A model generated the notes under the pieces. That model was not told where the DNA came from and did no database searches. It worked only from the letters and a program-made list of their open reading frames with translations. Shown piece after piece: positions 1 to 12,900 of a DNA stretch of 64,000 nt. The position numbers were made by a program, and so were the translations under genes. Each line of letters starts with the position of its first letter. Within the stretch, counting starts at the first letter, position 1. The DNA is from Stercorarius parasiticus (lineage: Eukaryota; Chordata; Aves; Charadriiformes; Stercorariidae): contig VWZL01005008.1 in assembly GCA_013396915.1 (NCBI GenBank), positions 1 to 64,000 on the forward strand. Direction: 5' to 3'.

Positions 1-55
1 CCGAGGCAGCGCCGCGGGACCTCGGAGAGGGGACGGCCTCGCCGCAGCGACGCAG
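1..55 (+). other. Possible non-coding first exon (3' end) with splice donor
   Basis: This GC-rich stretch contains no ATG and ends at a near-consensus donor (cag|gtaggg) at 55/56. It could be 5' UTR of the gene that occupies the window, or of an unrelated transcript. Nothing but the donor and the CpG island supports it. Confidence 0.3.
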
Positions 56-360
56 GTAGGGGGATGCGGGCCGGGTGCTGTGAGGGGTGGCGGGCACGGC
101 GCGGGCCGGGCACTGTGAGAGGCGGCGGGCGGGCACAGCCGCGACTTCTCGGGGGAGACGAGGCTGCCGGGAGGTCCGACTTCTGTCTGAGGAGCCCTCC
201 CCGCCAGGAAGGCAGTCCCTTCCCGCCGTTGCTTGCCTCGAACCGGGGCTGAGGAGGCGAGGCGGTGCCGTGGCTCTTGGCCCGAGGTGGTGCCCTGTTT
301 TCCCGCCCTGTGCCGCCGCCTGAGGGGTTGGTTGGCGGCGGCGGTCTGAGGGACAGGTGT
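1..360. promoter_or_regulatory. CpG island at the left edge, probable promoter region
   Basis: The first 350 or so bases are very GC-rich with many CpG pairs, while everything to the right is AT-rich. This is the usual look of a vertebrate CpG-island promoter. A good 5' splice site (cgcag|gtaggg) follows base 55, so bases 1-55 could be the end of a non-coding first exon on the plus strand. In mammals USH1C lies head-to-head upstream of OTOG, so the island could equally serve a minus-strand gene left of the window. No start codon with a convincing coding exon is seen in it on either strand. The composition is observed; the assignment to a gene is inference. Confidence 0.7.
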
Positions 361-3300
361 TCTGGTTGTCGCTAGGATAATGCATTTTTCGTATCTCACC
401 TGAATAGATCTGTACATTACCATGATACCGTCAGTGTTTCTGATGGCTGCCCTACCCTTTGTGATTCTTCAGGACTTGCCCTTTAAACAGCGTTGAATGT
501 GTATTTTATCCCAGCCATAAGGAGTATCAGTCATGAATGAAAGGGAGCTTGGGGTTTAAAGCATTTAAGCAGGGAGGGAAGATGGTAGCTAGAGCTTCAG
601 CTCGTTCAGAAATAGTTATATGCAGTATGAAGCATCCTTGCTCCAGTGAAAGCCACGGTCTGGTCTGGCTCATCCAGCAATAATCACTTTGTGGGAGCCT
701 TTTCACTTCTCGGTGGAAGTAAACCAGCTGGTAGTATCAGATCACTACAACTCAGTTCGGGGTTTTGGATGTGGTTTATCTTGGCAACCCAACTATGTCA
801 TTTGTGGTGTGTTGCTGAAATGTAATTAGGGTGTGTGGTTCCCACTCCCTTGTTTGAGGGTGGGAAAAGGAAAGTTTGCTTTGTAGCCCTTGTTTGTGGC
901 TCTGCAGAGGAGTCGCCTTTCTTTCTTTCTGCCTGTTCTTTCTGGGAGAAGTTCAGCGGAGAGAAAAATGTGCCACAGGTAACTGCAAACAGGTAACAAA
1001 ATCAACAATTAGTAAGAGCAAATGCTTGTGGTTTGAGGTCTCCCCCAAGAATTCAGGATACAGTAATAGACTCTTTGTTTCATTCTGTGCTAGCCCACTG
1101 AGGAGAAATCTTCAGTAAGAAATATGCTTAGGAAAAAGAAAAAAAAATTCAATATTAGTTTTAAAAAGGTAAGAACCTGAAGAATAGTTGTTCTAGCCAT
1201 TTGAACTGTCTAAACCCAACAATCATGCATTTTTACATGTTTGTGCTTTTAATAAGATTCTTCAAGAGGTGAAGCAACTAAGTCCATGAAGACTTAGTTA
1301 ATGACATAGCTTCTGAGATTGGTTTTCCATCAAATGTCTGAATAGATATTTAGAACACAGAAAACACCTGCTATTTTAAAAATATGTTGCAGAACTGGCA
1401 CAAGACTGAGAAATTTGAATGATAAAACTCTAGGTCATGAAAATTAAATGCTATATATCTAACCAAGTCCTTAGGTAAAATTATGTAGACATAGCAGGTT
1501 CTGTTTTTAATATTATTTTGGAAATATTTTGCACAGTTATTTGTATCACTGTAGACATCATGTGTTGTGGCTAATACTGTTTATTAACAGGTACTGTATT
1601 TGTCACTGAATTTTCCTTAATGAAAACTGTATTCTGTAAATAATGTGTCACTGAAATATGAACTTTTTAGAGGATATAGCTACTGCTCTTCATGAGGTGA
1701 AGTAATAACATGAAATGGCTGTAACATTTGTTTTACTGTGTTAAGTAAACTAGGTAAATGTAGTTAGATACATCTCTAATAAGGAAAAACTTACTATCAT
1801 AAGTCATTGGCTTCTGAGGATCAAAAAGCTCACATTAAATTGGGAAAAATTTTACTCACCCTAGATGTAGGCAGTTCTAGAACAAAGACAGGAGGTTATA
1901 GAGAAGGTGAGCAATGCGGTTTTAATAAAGGCATACTAATTAGGAGGTGTACTTCTACCTGTCATGAGCATGGCAATAAAACCACATCCTGAAAAAATAT
2001 TAATGGATTTTTGTAACTTGGCTGAGCAGGTCTGCTCTTCTGTTGTCTCAAGTAGATGATACAGGCTGAATTGGCTTTTGTGATTTGATGTGTTGCTGGC
2101 TTTTTTTTTTCCCTAAAGGAAACATGAGTATTTAAGTTTTGAAGAACTCCTTAGGGCACGTTTATAGATCAGTGTTACTTTCACTTCTGCACGATAGTAC
2201 ATTTTACAGGACTGATTGTTTTGTGCAGACTAAAACCATAAGTTAATACTATTCCCTTAAAGCATATTTTCTCCGAGCGCTGGTATAGAAATTATTTTCT
2301 GAGTAAATTGTCTTGGATATTGTTTTCTCTCAAAGAAAAATTGTGCGGAATATTAAGCAAGTTATACATGCTCAGGTGCTTTACTATATCTTTCATTCGT
2401 TAAAACGCTCCTTTTAAGGCGGGTTGTCTTTGTTCTCAAGTTTCCTTGAACCTGAGCATTCAAAGCTCCATCTTAAAGAGCAATTTCACATATCCTATCT
2501 ACAGTACTTCTTTGTATAAATGGGTTTGTACCTACTCCCATTTCCTGTAAATGGGGTAGACAAGGTCATAAATTTTAAATAAAGTGCTAAAACTTTGCAC
2601 TTCCAAGAAGATGGGAAGGAACTCGTGTGTTCACACATCATACCTAAATTGTGCACTATACTTCAGTAAAACAGTATGAAAGGATGTTATCCCTATTTAC
2701 CTAGAAGCTGTCAGATGGCTAGTGACGATGACCGACTTTTAAGCGGTTAACAGCTAACCTGGGAGTTTTCCCCCCACTTCCCCAAAGCATTGATGTGAGT
2801 TCTTGTCATGGTATTCTGGTGAGACTCAGTATGTTTCCGATTCAGAAGTGATACAGGTGCCACTGTGTAAATAATTTGAGTTTGGAAAGAGTGGAGGGAT
2901 TTGTGATGTGACTGGCATCACTGATAGATGGAAGAATGAAGTGGAAGTTGGATTAATAGATGAATATGGCAAGAATGAGCGGGGGAGTCAAAGTATCATG
3001 ACATACCGATTTATGAAAATGACTACAAAGTCTGATAGACTAGAAACACTGGGGTTCCAAAGGACAATTTTTTGGAGAAAAAGGAAGCTTCACTTATCAC
3101 ACTATTGAGAATTAATACAAGAAAACTCAAGATACCTTGCTGCTGACTGTTGAAGGCAGAAGTGCTTACAAGAAGGGAAACACAAGAGAATAAAATCTTT
3201 AGTCTGTCATAATGTATTTTTGAAAGTTAGAACAGCAAGAAAAGATTGAGGAGGATATGGTAGGAAATGTTTTGAAAACTAAATTGGGTGTTTATGATTT

Positions 3301-3866
3301 TTTTTAAAAACAAACAAAAAACCACCACAAAACAAGCCCGTTGATTTTGCTGTATTTTGGGTCAGGTTCTTAGAAAATAGTGTGAGTTTAGGAGCTTACA
3401 AGACATTTTGTTAATTATTATGATGTTGCTTAGTGATTTATTCATGCATATATTTTAAAATGATTTTAAATACTGTAACTGAGTGATAAGAATTTCCAAA
3501 ACAGCAGAATGTTTATGCTGAGAATTATGTTAAATACACATGATATTATGGAGGCTGTAATAGAGTAAAACGAGTATGGAGAAGGGCATAGATGACAGTA
3601 TTTGGATATTCAGTGTTAGGCATTTTGTTTTAACTGGCTTTAAATCTGCCTGCTGTCTTCAGGTATAATGTACTTTGGTCCTTTAACGGAATCTTGAGTA
3701 GAGTGACTATACTTTTTACTTTACAATTGTGTTTTTTGATAACATTTTAGTAAGCCAATATGAAGCTGTGAGCTTACTAAAAATGGTAAATTTACTGATA
3801 GACTTTGAAGAGACTTTTTTAAAGTGTTTTGGTTATAGCTGCTGATTTCTTTGTCCTTTCTGAAAG
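361..3866. other. 3.5 kb without a supported exon
   Basis: AT-rich non-coding sequence between the CpG island and the first recognised coding exon. I looked for the expected signal-peptide exon (ATG, hydrophobic core, donor ending in phase 0) and found none I can defend. There are A/T homopolymers (for example near 3300) but no recognisable transposon. It is either 5' intron or upstream flank of otogelin. Confidence 0.5.
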
Positions 3867-3957
3867 GAGTCTGGAATGGCAATTTATAACGCTTCATCTA
3901 CTACGATATCCTCATCTTGGAACAAGAGACTTCACAATATGAAATGTGGACCATCCA
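3867..3957 (+). CDS. OTOG: OTOG coding exon 1 of window: N-terminal linker
   Basis: Encodes a 30-residue polar, Ser/Thr-rich linker that ends [15 protein letters not shown] and has one potential N-glycosylation site (NAS). The acceptor follows a pyrimidine stretch (tgaaag|gag) and the donor is cca|gtaagt. It starts in phase 0 and ends with one base, which fits the two-base start of the EGF exon exactly. The SSW-x-x-RL-x-x-x-KC pattern matches the segment just before the EGF module of mammalian otogelin as I recall it. An acceptor three bases further right (3870) is also possible. The exon is too short and too polar to hold the signal peptide, so at least one earlier coding exon must exist. 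Confidence 0.75.
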
Positions 3958-6900
3958 GTAAGTTATTTATGTTTCTACATGAAATAACTTCAATTGTCCT
4001 TTATATTCTGCATCATTTAATTATTTTATGAAGAAAAAAACTGAAATAGCTAATACAGGTCTTCAGTATAAGTGGTCTCTACCTTGATTGGCCTCAAAGG
4101 ACTACAGGAATATGGCAATTTATCACGGGGTTTGACCTAGCTTTAAGTTTATACCCAATTTTGGTTTGATCATTTGAAAGACTGTCTCTAACTGCAATTT
4201 TTCTACCAAAGAGCTTTCCGCAGGGAAATTTGCTCTTGTTGTGGAAAAAATATGTGGCTTGCTAAAATCCACTTAAAGATGTGAATTGCTGTCTAGATGC
4301 CATTAAATTACGTGTCTTATCTCTTCTGTGTTTGGAGGTTTCTTGTTTGTTACTTTTCTGCTGAGGTGATCTATGGATGCTTTTCGTGTGTGTAATCTAT
4401 GGGTTAGCAGGATGAGGTACTCTTAGCCACCAGCTTGCAGTGGTGGGCATTTGCTTGAGGAATTTGCGTCTTGTCTTTTTTGCTTCATCTTATTTTCAGT
4501 GGTGGAATGCACAGGCTTAAATCTCTTTGCTCAAGGGTAAAGATCCCATGTATTAGCTCTTCTGTAGAGCCTGGGTCATGCTTGCCTTGTACAAAGGGGA
4601 AACATGAGGCAAAGTAATTCAGAATAATTTTAGTTAGTGTTGAAAAACCTCTTGTTTCTCTTCAGTCAGCCTGATTGGTTGCATTGGATGTGGGACCTAA
4701 CTAATAGTGAACAGTCTGTATTTGCATCCCCTGCTTGTATATCACAAAATGCAAGACTGACATGTAGATGGGACTCTGATCAGTTGTGATTAGGGTTGTG
4801 TTATCCCTAAAAGCTTTTAATGTCTTTGTTTAATACATACTGTTTTCAGAAGCTTTTGAGAAGTGTATAGCTGAATGTGGGGGAATAATAGAAGGGTCTA
4901 GAGAAGCATGATATTACTCAAATAAAAATAATTACCTATGAACCTTGCCAGTATATGAAAAATATCACATATGTATATTGTGTACCATAACATTGCTTTG
5001 CAAGTATAGCAGTCTATACCAGTAAAACTCCCTCTGCTTTTGAGGGTTGCACCAGCTTAATGACCAAGAAGTAGTTCTTCTCTTAGCTCTCTTTTTTTTT
5101 TTTAACCAAATAAAGCAACTTCCAAAAAGATGTGCAAATCATGCTAAGAAATTTGTTGCCATATTAATTGTTTTGTTCCCTGGGTTTATTTTTGGCCAAG
5201 TGAAAATTCCTTTAATGGAACCAGTGGATTTCATGTTTTGCTTCAGAGCAAGCAGCTGGAAAAAAAGACTTTTAAGATGCATTGTGCTACTGTTAAAGTG
5301 TGCAATAATAAACTTGTGCATAAAGCCTTGGCAAGACTCTTACAAATGGTTTATGTACAAGTTTATTGCTTCTTAAGTAGGCCTAATATTTAAGAAAGGG
5401 AAGAACAAATCTACAATGAAGGAGAATGAAATGGGTAGCAAGTCTATCCATCACATGTCTAAGCTCTTAAAGGAGAATGTAGTTAATGACGGCAAGAACT
5501 AGGCTTCATTGCCCTCTGCAGATGTAGTAGGACAGACTTCCTGTTTTCTTTCTAATGCCTATTTCTATGGGAAAAAATATTTCATAAGGATTTTCCATTT
5601 CTGATGTACTTGCTCTGGCAAGACAATGTTGTTGGAGACATAATTTTAAAATTATTGATGGTTGTCCATACTTGAAGGCACGTAAAATCAGGATTATTAA
5701 ACTCTCTGGTCAGTGGAATGCCTAGACTTGGAAGTTTCCTTTTGAAATCCCAGTAAACTGTGTGGAAAATGGAATTCACTGTTGCCTGTGCGCAAAAGAC
5801 ATACTAAAAACAAAAGAACAACCCGATCTGCTTTGTGCAAGAGTTTCGGTAACACGCTCTAAATGCTTAGAACAATACTTTTGTTTCGGCTCTTCCCATT
5901 TGACTAGAGATGCAATCTGCTATAGCTCTGCCCATGGACTAGGATTTGCACTAATCTGGAGATACATGAAATAGTAAGTTGTTGTGGGGGGTGTGTGTTT
6001 GGTTTTTTGTATTTTTTTTTTTTTAAACCCAGCAAGGTAGGTTATCTTCTTTCTCTAGTTTAGCGATGTCCCTGAAAATTATGACATACTTATAAAACCG
6101 TGATTATAACGGATTTATATTTCATTCTATTACAGTCAATTCTTCTTGCAATAACTTTTTTCTTGCTTCCTATAACTCTGTTGATATCGCCAAACTAATG
6201 TTTTTTATGTGGAATTTTTTGTATGATGAGAGCATGATTTATTGTGCAATAGATCTCTTTACCATTGTATTAGTCAGCTGAAAGTAGTTTAGAAAGCAAT
6301 GTAATGCCTTATATGTCAAGGGAACAAAAATTTGGTATAGTACAAGTAAATGCCAAGAGATAAATTCTTGAGTTAGTTTCTTGTACCCAGGGAGTATGGG
6401 ATTTGAGTTTTGAAATGCTCATCAGAATAACTTACAGCAGTTAACATGTAGTTTACATAGCTGTTAAACTTGTAACTTCCTTCCACACAAATCTGTTTTT
6501 CATGCAAAGAAAAATAAACCAAACCAAACAAACGAAAAACCAGAGCTAAAGTATACCTGTGACAGGCAAAACAAATTATTTCTGGAAGTAAGCTTCAAAC
6601 TATTGCTGAAAATTCTGAACAGGTGAAACACTTCAAATTTTTCTGTGTTGAAAAGCTGTATCAGGCATGTCTTTAATGTTTAAAGTCACTGTTACTATAG
6701 AAGGTACTTGTCCCTTACAATATGTGTGCTGATTTTAAAGAGGTGCACCAGAGCAGAAAAATCTGCAACCAACTGGAAGACTCTTAGTATTGCAGGATTA
6801 AAATTACATCCTACTCATTCACCTCAATCTCAAAAAGGAAAATTTTAGATCCTGGTGTAATGAGATCTTTGTCCTCATTTCAAGGCTGTATTGCATGCTG

Positions 6901-9900
6901 TTGCAGCCTGTATGCCACAGAAAACTAGTGCCATTACAGACAGATGCTTTCAAACACTATGAAGGATAAAAGATAATGCAAGAAATATTAGTTTTATTAG
7001 TTCTCCCATAATCAAAAGGACACCTGAAAGCTTTCTAGAGAAAGTGTGCAATGGAAATGATGCAGATGTACAAAATATAAAATTTCAACAATGTTGACAG
7101 CAAAAGTTTAAATATTCAATTTTAAGCATACTTTCTCTCTTTTATGCATGGCTACAGGTTTCTTGCAAATTCTTATCCCAAACTGCATTGTTTTTTCACT
7201 TTTCCATTTCAGAATAAAACTTGCTGGTTTTTTTTTAAAATTGATCTTTTTGGTAGTTTGATAACCTTCAGAGACACCTCTCATATACATTTGCATAAAG
7301 CTTTTAAAATGTGCCATCTTTTAAAGAATCTGAAAACTATAAAGTCTTTGTCTATTTCTGCAAATGACTCTCTGGAGCTCTGAAACTCTTTGGGCCAAAA
7401 TTGGTAAATAGTCAGAATCATAAGAACTGAGGGAACAGGCTGGACCTACTTAGCTTAAGTAAAACTTGATGACTTTCACGTCTCTAAATTAACCTTTCAT
7501 GCTTCAACTTTTCTGTCCAAGTGAATGTAGTAATTAATATCCTAAAAGGAAACCTATCTTCATTGATTTGCAATAAACAAATTTTTCATGCCATTTCTTA
7601 AAGTAACAAAATACAGACTCCTAACAATAGGAAGTGCTTAATGTTTTACAGAAAAATACCCGTAAGAAGGTCCACATCAGTTACAAATATTCAAGAATTA
7701 ATAGTGTATTGATGGTAATGGTATATTACAGTGAAGTCAATTCAGTTGGAGCAACTGGATTGATGTGATGGTTAAAACGAAAATCAAGTATTTAAAAGTT
7801 GATGTGTATGGTAATTTGAATAGTCAGACATGTTCTTGAATGTGTTGGCTTGTTTTCACTTTGAAAAAAACTTCAGATGTCTCTTTCATTTAGTATCTTA
7901 ACTTTGGTATGGGGTACAGATACATGTTTTCTTTGCAGTTACCTCTTTGTGCTTCAAGAATAGAGCTGTTCTTTAGTTGTTTAGTTCTTTAGCATCTCAC
8001 TTCATGCTGAAGGGCTTCACATTATATGAATTACTTTCACCTATTCTAATTTTATTCCTAATAACCATGTTAAAAGTTCTGAAGAACAAATCATGGGTGA
8101 GGAAACCTGGACATATAGTTGATTTGTAACTGAAGTAAGTTCAGTTGCTTTTGCCAATAAAGGTTGTACCAGATGATGATCCTTGAGGTCCCTTCCAACC
8201 TGGTATTTTATGATTCAAGAGATGTTAAGTACTCATGTGCGTAGTAATGTACTCTTATAAGTAATAGCTAATGTACTCATATAAGTAGTAACTACTAAGA
8301 AGTAGTAATAGTAGAAAGCATAAGAAACTAAGTGGATACAGTATCATAGATACAAACACACAAAATATTGCACCTATAATAATATTTCAAAATAAATGCT
8401 TATTTGGATGAAGGTGCAAGATGCCTTTGAACAGTTATCATATGAAATTCGCAGAACTTGTGCTTGGAGCCCAGGTCACGAACATTTGAAAGGCCAGAGG
8501 TGGGTGGGACTGTATTGTATTTCAAAATGGATTTTGGAACTTTCTTTTGTCAGGTCTACGTGATGCTATTAAAGCATGTCTTTTCAGAGGGCAACAGCAG
8601 TGATCATCTCAGTGAAGCTTGAACACTGATCTCCATAAAACACTTGCAATGAAATGCAGACAGGCTAGATTAGTCTCACTTTTCCAAAGGCTGTGATAAA
8701 TAATGGGCATGAGGTTCTGCTACTGCTCTGGCCTGAAGGCTCTCACTGCCTGATGCTGAAGAATTAAGAGGGAGATGAATTAAATGGAGTTCCAGGTGCC
8801 CAAGGGACTAAAATAACCCTGTCCACATATTGCGTGAGGTTGCAGCCCACTCAGTAATTACCAGATAGTTAGAGTATTTAAGCAATGAGAGGAGCAGAGA
8901 AGAATTCAGACTTCTGTTATAAGATGATCCCAAGTCCTCACCCTGTTCAATAGAGAAGGAATTTGAGACAAGTTGCTTCATGGCAACAATGGTCATATTA
9001 TCAGAGTGGCTTGCAGGTTGTAATGGCATCACTGGTTAGAAATCACATTATTACTTATGCAGGTCGAATCATGTTACTTAGGCCTACCACTTTCTGCTAG
9101 AAAAGTCTCACCAGTTTTCAATTTCAGATTCCAACCCAATGCACTTAGCTGGCATAATGTCAAAGGAAAAAGAGGAGCTAAGGACTGTTTAATAGAGGTC
9201 ACTTTCAGGTAAATGAAGGACACAATGTTCTTCTATAGCCTTTCCTAATTTTAACCTTTGCTTAGTCTTGATGTTCATTCGCTTTCTGCAGGTGTTAACA
9301 ATATTTTTCATGTCCTTAGGAGAGACCTAAACTTGTTATATGATCATATGGGTTAGCCCATTTAGGGAGTTTATATTCCTTTAATGACAAAGATCAGAGT
9401 GAACCCTTTGTTATAGGATGTTTATTCAGGATACCTAAGGAAGTATTTCTGTGCTAATTGAGCAGAATTGGATGATTAAAGCAGGTCACGTTGCTTGCAG
9501 TAGTGAGAACAGTAAATGTGATCTGAATTGACACTGTATTCTTGTTACCTAGTTAAGGATAACTAATCTTTGCACACAGAGGTCTTCTACGTAGTGTAAG
9601 GAAAGATACGACAGTGATGTAAAAAGGAATATAAGCAAATACAAGAGCTATGTTTATTGTGTTTTCTTAGAATCATACATGCACAGACAGAAGAGAACTT
9701 CATAAAGAGGAAAATGCTCATCAATGAGTCATTTGACTTCCAATTCAGATTTGACTAACTCCCTTTCTTTCTAAAAGGGAGCAAGCGAGGTCCTTCCCAG
9801 TGACAGAAGGGTCCCCAGATCAGCTGGCTGTGTGCACAGTCTGAATAAACATGGCTTGATGCAGGTTACTTGAGCCGTGCTTAAGGGGGAATCATTCAAC

Positions 9901-12900
9901 TTCAAACATCAAAAGGGGGCTAACTTCTGCTACAGCTAAGAGGAACATGACTTGCAGTCTAATTGCACGTTATTGTAACTGGACAGGCAATAGGGCATAA
10001 TCTTAGGCAAGCAAATAACAGGCCTGAGCTCTGATTACACAGGTCTTGCAACACTCAAGATGAGAGAGATCAATGTCTGCCTCTCTTGACAAGAGGAATA
10101 AGGCTTTTGCCGTAGTGACAAGATTGTGAGTATGTAAATGAGATGGCTCAGTCAGAATAAGTAGGGACCTTTTTACATGGTGCTTGCATTAGTTTTTAAA
10201 TTGAACTCATGCTGGCCAGGCAGGGAAAGGAGCTAGATATTTGGACTAGCTAGGCAAAGGAGTGCTTTCTTTTACTTTGTCCACCTGCCTTGTTCTTTTC
10301 AGCATGACCTCTTTTTTTTTTTTTTTGTGGGGGAGTGGTGTTTGTTGAAAACAAAGGGATCAAAGTTAATTGTTTGGATATCTTAAGAGTCTTTGTATAA
10401 GTAATTAGTATTTATAATGTTTTTGCAAATGGAAATGGCCATATAAACACCAATAAACTGTACTGACAAATTTTGGCGGAATTCAGTAAGTAAGGGTTCT
10501 GTACACCTGTAACTGAAGACAATATTTTGTAAAATCACGTGGCCTAATGTAGATGAAGATGCAAGCTTTTTTTAATTGTGGTGTATTTAATTGTAGTCTT
10601 CCGCATTCTAGCATTATAGCCAGCTGTGAGCAGAGAGCCTCTTTCTTCTAAGTTTCTAGGATCTGGCAAAGCAGAAGGAACTTGAAAATACGACCTTTTT
10701 CCCCATTAAACTTATACATTGACCACACTTTGGTAAAACAGCTAGTGATGATGTTTGAGGTAGCCTCAGAAAAGGCAAAGTCTTAACAGCATTCAGTCCA
10801 TGAATTCTGTCAGGAGTTTGCATGTGAATTAAATGTTGGATGCACAGTTACTTGGTGTGTACATCTGAAAACAATTTGTATTTGGTAGACACACTTGCAA
10901 ACCAGGTGAGGTTTTTAAGAGGCATTGGGAAGTCTTGCTCAAGCTAAAGTAGGGCCTTAAAAGGAAGCTGCAGAGTGTTTGTAGCATCTTCTTAAAAATG
11001 CTGTTTGATTGTTATCAGTTTTAGTTGCTTTTGACTGAGACACACTCACAGGATACCCTTCATGTGTAGCTTGCTTCTGGATTATTTTAGTGTATTTAAA
11101 ACTCTTAGTAAAAGGGTATGGCTCACTGGCTTCGGTAATGGTGCTTCTATTGATGTTCTCTGCTGGCAAAACAAGCTAAATATGTGCTATAAAAATTGGT
11201 ATTGGTAAAACATCAGAAATGAGCTTCTAGAAGAAGGGAGAAGGTTAGGTTGGGAAAAAACTCCCTTTGAAATTGATTTATTTTTCTGTTGCTGGAATCA
11301 AGAATTCAGCATCCATTTAATGGCAGGAGGATGTCCACGATCACCTCTTGACTTGTTAGAAAGCATTTGTAGAGTTTATTTGAATTGTCAGAAGTGGAGC
11401 TTGCTTTTTTTTTTTGCCTACATCAGCAAAGCCTCTTTAGTAAAGCTTTCTCAAAAGCCTGAAGGTAATCTAGGTATATTAGGACTTCTGTGTATACTAC
11501 TGATGATTAGATATTTCATAAGCCGGGGTTTTACTGAAATGGCAGAAAAGATCTTTTTCTGTGAGTTCTGTTTTTCAGGACAGCACTTAAAAACTCAAAT
11601 ATAAGATTATTTTTTCAAGAATGATGTGTTTATGAAGATAAAGAAAACAAGAAGGCTGAGTCTTCAGTTTGCCTCTTCCTGAAATAATTTCTGAGTAACT
11701 TATCTGCTTCTCTAACAAATACAATCTCAGCTTCTGTTCTCCAAACACAAAAATTACTATGATTGCATAATACTCAATTATTAAAGTTTAAAATTTAAGT
11801 CTCTTTAGGAAAGCGTTTTAAATATCAAATAGTAGTAAAATAAGTGAATATATCACAATTGTTAGAAAAGCATTTAATCACAAAGTCTAAACTTAGTAGC
11901 AAGAAGCTTTGTTTCTGCTTGTGCACGTCTTTCCTTAGACCGTGAAAACTGTTTTGTTGGATTTTGATGGGGATCTTCCCAGGGTAAATAAAAAGTAAAA
12001 AATCCCAACACCTTCCCCTCCCCCAAACCTGTCACTGCAAGTTAGGGAGCTTGCTTTCTCTACAGTAGGATCACTATGCTTAAGCTTTAAATTTTTCCTT
12101 CCATAAGAGTTTGTCTTTAATAAAATTAGAAACAGGAGCAGTGTTCTGTGTCTCTATGGAGAGTTGGTATACTTAAAAGTTGTAAGATGGAAGGAGTACG
12201 GGCACCTAAAATATTTATAGCTGGGATCTCAGCATTTGTATTTCTAGGTTAGTATGCTCTCATCCTGGTTGAGCTTCCCCATACAGTGTTATTTGTAGCA
12301 GTCTTATATAAGGATATATGCACCATGCTTTTTTCGTGTGTAATACTTGTTCACTTCCTCTATTCATTGCTTAGGGGACTAAAACCATGTCAGAGTAACA
12401 GATATCATAGCCATTTTGATTTGGCCTCTAAATGAGCAATAGATTTACTTCACCTCGTTTTACTTCTTGAGGTGAAGCTTTTGTAGTATGTTTCCTGTTT
12501 GCAGAGGCCTCTGGGATTCTCCTGGACATTTAAATATTAGCATCTCCTGTCATTCATGGAGTTACATTTGGTGACAGAACTGTGTCTTAAGAATGAAAAT
12601 TATCATAATTTATTTTTAATATACTTTGTTTTTTTCCACTCAGATTTGTTAACATGTTTTAATGGAGGCGAGTGTGTCTACAGAGAGCTGTGCAACTGCA
12701 GTCGATTTAATGCAACTGGACCGAGATGCCAGACAGGTGTGTAAAGAGAGAAAACTAACTGGGTTTCTGGGATTGTACTTGAGTTCTCACAACTACAAGA
12801 ATACTACCCTCTGCCTAAAGGTTTCTTCATGCCCTAGTATTTTTCCCTCTTTTCTGTGGTGATATTTCATAGCATACCACATACATACATCTCAACTACA

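Larger units (their letters stand above)
3958..12643 (+). other. Intron 1 (8.7 kb)
   Basis: Long intron between the linker exon and the EGF exon. It holds a small CR1 3' fragment (8164-8216), a 24-bp tandem duplication (8247-8294) and several poly-T tracts (5091-5102, 10312-10326, 11406-11415). Open frames in it are short, lack splice-site support and show no recognisable protein family. Confidence 0.7.

Noticed and set aside
422..496. Short ATG frame with a hydrophobic peptide (MIPSVFLMAALPFVILQ)
   Set aside because: Signal-peptide-like, but it stops after about 24 codons and has no usable donor in the right phase.
841..978. Possible exon with a hydrophobic stretch (KVCFVALVCGSAEESPF) ending at a cag|gtaact donor in phase 0
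   Set aside because: It looks a little like a signal peptide, but there is no in-frame ATG before it and no good acceptor; only the donor supports it.
1807..1906. Open stretch ending at gagaag|gtgagc, considered as an upstream otogelin exon
   Set aside because: It leaves one base at the donor, which does not fit the phase-0 start of the exon at 3867, and the acceptor is poor.
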